A stretch of 64,000 nucleotides of DNA from positions 26,065,396 to 26,129,395 of the forward strand of contig NC_135998.1 of the NCBI RefSeq assembly GCF_048128805.1, written 5' to 3'. Positions 59,501-64,000 of this stretch are shown here, piece after piece. This DNA comes from Centroberyx gerrardi. Its lineage: Eukaryota > Chordata > Actinopteri > Beryciformes > Berycidae. Both the position numbers and the translations under genes were made by a program. The notes beneath the pieces are model-generated. The model was not told where the DNA came from. It saw only the letters and a program-made list of their open reading frames with translations, and did not search any database. Position 1 is the first letter of the stretch; the number at the start of each line of letters is the position of its first letter.

Positions 59501-61473
59501 TATTATGCAAGCAATGTTAATGAGCTACCTGAAAATCAGCACTCACAGCATTACTTATGTGCTGCTTCGTAAGTTTGTTTAGCTGCTGCTCAGATTATAT
59601 TTCTGGGCACAGAAATAACATTTTAATATTATTATGTTTTAATTATCTTTGTTTAAAAATGTAAGATTTATTAAACATTTGCATTCTTTCCCTTTTAATA
59701 CAATTGGTACTGCCTTTTTGTAAAAGCAATAAGCCACTCAATGCAGAACTTTTTGATTTTAGAACAGCTTATAAAGCACAGTCCCTTGACGCTCATTGCT
59801 TAAACATACAGAAGGGACAGAATTTTTTAAACATCTTTGTCAGTAGAATATAATAGATCCTCACCTGTCATCTGCCTTCGCAGACTCTGCAGCTGGGCAG
59901 TTAGCAGCAGCTCCTCACAGCGCAGCACCTCGGCCTGAATATCATACAGCTGCAGTTGCAACTCGTAGTACAGCGCCTCCAGCTGGTCCAGACGCAGCAT
60001 GGCATCCTCCCCACCTTGCAGACTCTGCATCTGGGAGCGCAGCCACACATTGGCATTAGGCTAAAGGGCATATGCCACTTGGTGGATGCTTTTATCCAAA
60101 GCGCCTTACAGTACTATCTTTGCATACATTTTTAGTATGGGTGGTCCCAGTGGGACCTGAACCCTGCAGTGTTCCTGCCATGCTCTAAGAACTGAGCTAC
60201 ACAGAACCACAAGGACAGACAGTAGACCAAGCATACTGCAGTTTTAATGTATGTTCACAAGTCAAGCAACGATTTGACCTCAAGCTTCATCCCCACTGAG
60301 TCATTTCCACTGTTCTAGAGCAGGATGTTAGTTAAAGGATATCTAAGCCGTGAGGTCATGTCTAACATGGCCATTATCTCGCTGTTTTTCCTTCTTTTTC
60401 TCAACTTCTCTGAATCCGTAAGTGAGCCTTTCTCTCAGACTTTTCATTCTGGCCTCTGATGCCCTCACTCAATTCCAACAGCCTTTAACAACACACCCAG
60501 ACAAACTGCAGAATCTGAGAGTGACACACACACACACACACACCTTGGTCTACATCAGTGATAACAGCTTTCTTGTGACTAGCATGAGTGTGTGTCATGA
60601 TGTGTGTTACCTCCTCCTTCAAGCCATGTTTCCTCTGTTCCAGGCAGATTTCCTTGGCCCTCATAAGCTGCAGTGTTTCTTTGGAAACAGCATACTGCAG
60701 CCGCTCCATGCGTTCAACTGCTGCTGCCCAGGCTGACTTGCCGAACTTCCTCTGGTCAACACGCATTCGCTCATATACCGCTGCAACACGCACACGAATG
60801 CACACACACCAAACACACGCACACACACAAACACACAGAGTAATGTTTATCATACACTGAAACAAATACTAGAGACTGACACTCAAGCAGTGTTCAATAC
60901 AGTCCATGACTGCTTGAAAAACGACATTTTTGAGTTGAAGGTAGATGAAATGTGTTTCATAGTTAAACAGCAATTAGTGGGCAAGTTTATAAGCTGCGAT
61001 AATAAGTGATGATAAAATGATAAGTTGAGATAATTTGAGGATTAAAATGCTTTTGGTGGAAGGGAAAGCTTAGAGAAAGCAGTTTGGCATGTGAAAGCTT
61101 GGAGATTAGGGTTTGAGAGAGGGTATGTTGGTTTTGAATGATCTCCACAACATCTCTTTGATGCTTTGGTGATGAATAGTTAACTGCAGTTTTGTTATTA
61201 AATACAAATTCAATACAAAGATTCAAAGGTCATACAAATGACATCTGCATGATGTCATTGTGTAGGAGAGGGAACTCCACGCTGCTTTATAGTGGGAGGA
61301 AATGACTCCTTTCTGTGTTTACCTTTCTGCGCTCGAGTCGTGGTGTCAAAAAACTTGACAGTCAGGTCTTGTATGGAGAGCACAGCAGCGTGAGCCTTCC
61401 TCTGCCACTCCTCATCTTCTTTCCTCAGGCTCTCCACACGACGAGGACCCAGGCGCTCCGTCTCCAGGGAGAT
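56544..61473 (-). CDS. jmy: junction-mediating and regulatory protein, C-terminal part
   Basis: Eight exons: 61473-61323, 60780-60611, 60030-59865, 59420-59230, 59076-58990, 58696-58604, 58266-57702, 56857-56544. They sum to 1737 nt, or 578 codons plus TAG. The 5' exons are beyond the window end. JMY is a WASP-family actin nucleator that also activates Arp2/3 and is a p300 cofactor in the p53 response. Visible in order: a helical coiled-coil region (ISLETERLGPRRVESLRKED, AVSKETLQLMRAKEICLEQ, ARQLEARRG-like), RYPGQVTLKSSRLRLSQ, and a 17-Pro profilin-binding tract. Three WH2-type motifs follow (FFDSSQLLTARKKLKKTA, MDEVLASLKRGSFHLRK, SNNILAQIRQGVRLRKV). Last come the connector TRSIHEALRRIKEA and an acidic tail ending DWEN. 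Gene order with homer1 matches human 5q14.1. WHAMM, the paralog, lacks this close match at the C-terminus. Confidence 0.95.
56915..57429. mobile_element. non-autonomous hAT-type element with 8-bp target duplication
   Basis: 515 bp flanked by identical 8-bp direct repeats TAATGTGT (56907-56914 and 57430-57437). The termini read CAAGAGGTG at one end and CAGAGGTGGG in complement at the other. The 8-bp duplication and CAGAGGTG ends are hAT hallmarks. The interior is packed with CAAGTC and ACTCGAGTC copies. It lies in the last jmy intron. Confidence 0.85.
57898..57952 (-). repeat. purine-rich simple repeat encoding poly-proline in jmy
   Basis: A GGA/GGT/GGG run on the plus strand. In the jmy frame it encodes 17 consecutive Pro residues just before SEDQLGEGGE. 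Confidence 0.9.
60063..60209 (-). mobile_element. tRNA-derived SINE with conserved core
   Basis: On the minus strand the head has box A-like TAGCTCAGTTC and box B-like GGGTTCAGGTCCCAC. It is followed by a core containing GTAAGGCGCTTTGGATAAA, which resembles the conserved domain of widespread fish SINEs. It is in the same orientation as jmy. Its 3' end is about 30 nt from a jmy splice acceptor. Confidence 0.7.
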
Positions 61474-64000
61474 CTGAGGGAGGTCAACGCAGGTCAGCGC
61501 GAGAACATCACCTCAAGGCCTGAGCAAGTCAAATCTATTTGCATCAGCACAGGTAAGGGAGGTTCAATGAAGTAAGGACCATTCAACTTCACCTCCTTGT
61601 AATACCAGTCAGTTACAGAAGGTGGTGCTTTGAGGTGAGGTAGCGACCAAAGGCATGCCTGTGCATGTTTATGTTTAGAGTGACACTAACCTAGTGTCCT
61701 ACTGAGGTGGCAGGGCAATAAATAAATAACAAGATGAAGAGAAGATAAAAAAAAAAAAACTGAATACAATCAATAAGAAGTCTAAATTATATGGCAGAAC
61801 ACTTCCACACATCACAACCAGGGTTTATTTCTTTTTTTCCCTTTTTTGCAGTCATGACAGGCCATGTGCAAAGAGTGAGAAATAGCTGTGCCACGTGGAG
61901 TCCTGTCCTGGGTGTTGTCTGTGAACTACATCCCCCCAGAGAAGAGGAGAAGGAACAAAATGTACACAGAGAGCGAATAAGCTAAGCTCCCTGTCAGGGC
62001 CTCTGCATATACATCCATATTAATATCTCAATGTAAAACAGATGTGTGTAGGTGCTCAAAAATAAACAGCACCATAGTAATCAACGACAAACCTCACAAG
62101 GCCTTGTTGATTTATGTCAGCCAGCAAACTTAGTGCTTTGTGTTTTCTGTGTGTGTGTGTGTGTGTGCGTGTGTCCGTGTGTGTGTGTGTCTGCACGTGA
62201 GACACGAGAACAGGGAGGAGTTTTGGGGTGAAATGAAAAGAGTGAGTGGGGGAGGAGAAACGGAGTGAGGGCGTCAGAGACCAGAATGAAAAGTCTGAGG
62301 GGAAAGATCACTTTAGGATTGAGGGAAGTCAGCAGAGAAGGAAAAATAGAAAGATAAAGGCAAGGATTTCACTCAGTCCCTGTGTTGGCCATGATCTCAT
62401 TGCTTAGGTATCCTTCAACAGAGGGGATATTCAGCCTCCACGCCAAGTACAGTATTTCGGTTAAAAGGGAGTGCATTGTTATGCTCTCAAACAGTGGAAA
62501 TGACTCAGAGGTGATGACGGTCAAATTTCAACTTAGTGACACACATAAACACTTTATTTCAACACTGTATTTTTCTGTTTGCTGACAATATACATCTCTT
62601 TCTGTATTATGCTCCGTTTTGCCATGAGGTGTTTTTTCTTAGAACCTACATGAAACAGCTGGGCCTATATGTGACGAGAGATGAAGAGAAGAGCCTACAG
62701 CAAGGTCCAAAATTAACACCCACCAAGCACCAAATGGCTGTAAAATTTGTCTTTGGCAGATCAATCAGATCAGTCAGGTCACCCACCACACTGGCTGGTA
62801 ACTTTGAGATGAAAATATACAGTCAGTCGGTTATATACAGTTTTTAGTCTTTGCCTGTTCTCAAACTTTGTCCCTGCTGACCACCGTACACTCTCTCTGA
62901 TAGATTTGATTGCAAAAAACAAATCAAAGTGGTAAAATCTAAACTTCTGAAAACTTTTATCTCCTGTTTCTCTACTGTCGGGATCGTTAAGAAGCTTAAC
63001 ATTTGTTGAAGCTTAACCCATGTGGCGACACACAAGATGTGAGGCCACAAAAAGCAAAAAAAACATTAAGGCAAAGAAAAAAAAATCCATTGTGTAAATG
63101 AGTGAGCAAGTTTTAAATTAAACCTCTAATCTGCTCTTATCTTTGTATTAAATAGTACAGTATCTGATTCTACATGCAAAATAGCACTGAAAATGGGTAG
63201 GACACATATTTCTGTGAAAAATCTATTATTTTGGCCAGTAAAAGTTTACCAGCCTTTGGCAGACAAGCTGAAAAGTTACTTTTGGACACTGGCCTACAGT
63301 ATAAGGATAAAATACTAGAACACCAGCAATGTATGAAATTATGTAATGAAAGAAAAAGATATCATCTCTAGTTATATCAGCTCTATCATCTCTAATCTGT
63401 CACCTGGCAAACCCCTCCCCCTCTCAGTTGTCACTTCCTGGTGTTAGTCTCAGACACTCAATCCATGACCTAATCCCTGCCTCATGAATAATACACTATT
63501 GCTTCTGCAGACAGCATAGCACCATTCATTTGTCACTCCACATATTCCTCTGGGGTGCAACAGAGACAGTGAGACAGGGGGAGAAAGACAGAGGCCAAGA
63601 GATAGCTAGGGTGATTGAGACACACTAATGTTGTACACCTAAATATTGATTTTTGTGCTAATACCAGCCCAAGTATCACAATAATATCACAGCAATAATT
63701 CAGTTGCATGGCTGCACTGAGACACAGTCCACTGAGTGCAAAATAAGAGCATAATGTTTTGTCATTGTTATGAAGTGTGTTGATGAATAAGTGAGACTGA
63801 ACAGAAGTGGCCAGCTAAATGTGTCTGTAAATAAATAAATTATGAAATGACGCACAAGGACATAGTAGCAGTTTTAGAAAAACTCCTTTCTCAAATCAGA
63901 TACTGACTTGCTTTATAGTATCAGTCTTCTGTGCAACATTTTGATACAAAGAGGGAGGGGAAGAGGAGTTCATGAGTGACTCAGTCCTCTCTTTACACCT
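61474..64000. other. jmy intron sequence to window end
   Basis: No further jmy exon was found, so this is taken as intron. It includes a poly-A stretch at 61748-61759 and a (GT)n tract at 62148-62190. The rest is AT-rich and unremarkable. Confidence 0.5.

Overview
This is nuclear DNA from a ray-finned fish, most likely a percomorph teleost. Genes are split by GT-AG introns of about 0.1 to 10 kb. (CA)n, (GT)n and (CT)n microsatellites are common. There are fish-type tRNA-derived SINEs, a decayed Tc1 transposase and several fold-back MITEs. The proteins match vertebrate families closely, with fish-like substitutions. I assembled exons by eye from splice sites and reading phase. Every gene that is complete here sums to a whole number of codons.

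Layout: (1) 0.6-4.2 kb, minus strand: ortholog of human C2orf42, 8 coding exons, 700 aa. (2) 7.1-18.4 kb, minus: tia1, 12 coding exons, 383 aa, three RRMs and a Gln-rich tail. Its introns hold a MITE, a Tc1 relic and a SINE. (3) 18.8 kb, minus: tRNA-Gly(CCC). (4) 20.4-22.8 kb, minus: dtwd2, 6 exons, 291 aa. (5) 24.9-28.3 kb, minus: a two-exon gene for an acidic 820-aa protein. It carries the N-terminal signature I associate with CMYA5 (myospryn), lacks the TRIM-like tail and ends in a CaaX box (CIIL). (6) 32.5-51.4 kb, plus: homer1, 9 exons, 356 aa. It has a possible extra in-frame cassette exon and a possible Homer1a-like intron-5 readthrough. (7) 56.5-61.5 kb, minus: the C-terminal 578 codons of jmy, whose 5' part lies beyond the window.

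The order cmya5-like - homer1 - jmy resembles human 5q14.1 (CMYA5-TENT2-HOMER1-JMY) without TENT2. c2orf42-tia1 matches human 2p13 and dtwd2 matches 5q23, so the window joins blocks that are separate in human. The genes do not form one pathway. tia1 acts in RNA binding and stress granules, dtwd2 in tRNA modification, homer1 in the postsynaptic and Ca2+-signalling scaffold, and jmy in actin nucleation and p53 response. The cmya5-like product is plausibly muscle- or membrane-associated (inference).

The items I rate most worth a second look are the short CaaX-tailed cmya5-like gene, the homer1 cassette exon and intron-5 readthrough, and a perfect 26-bp hairpin in homer1 intron 6. I see no CRISPR array, operon or prokaryotic system.
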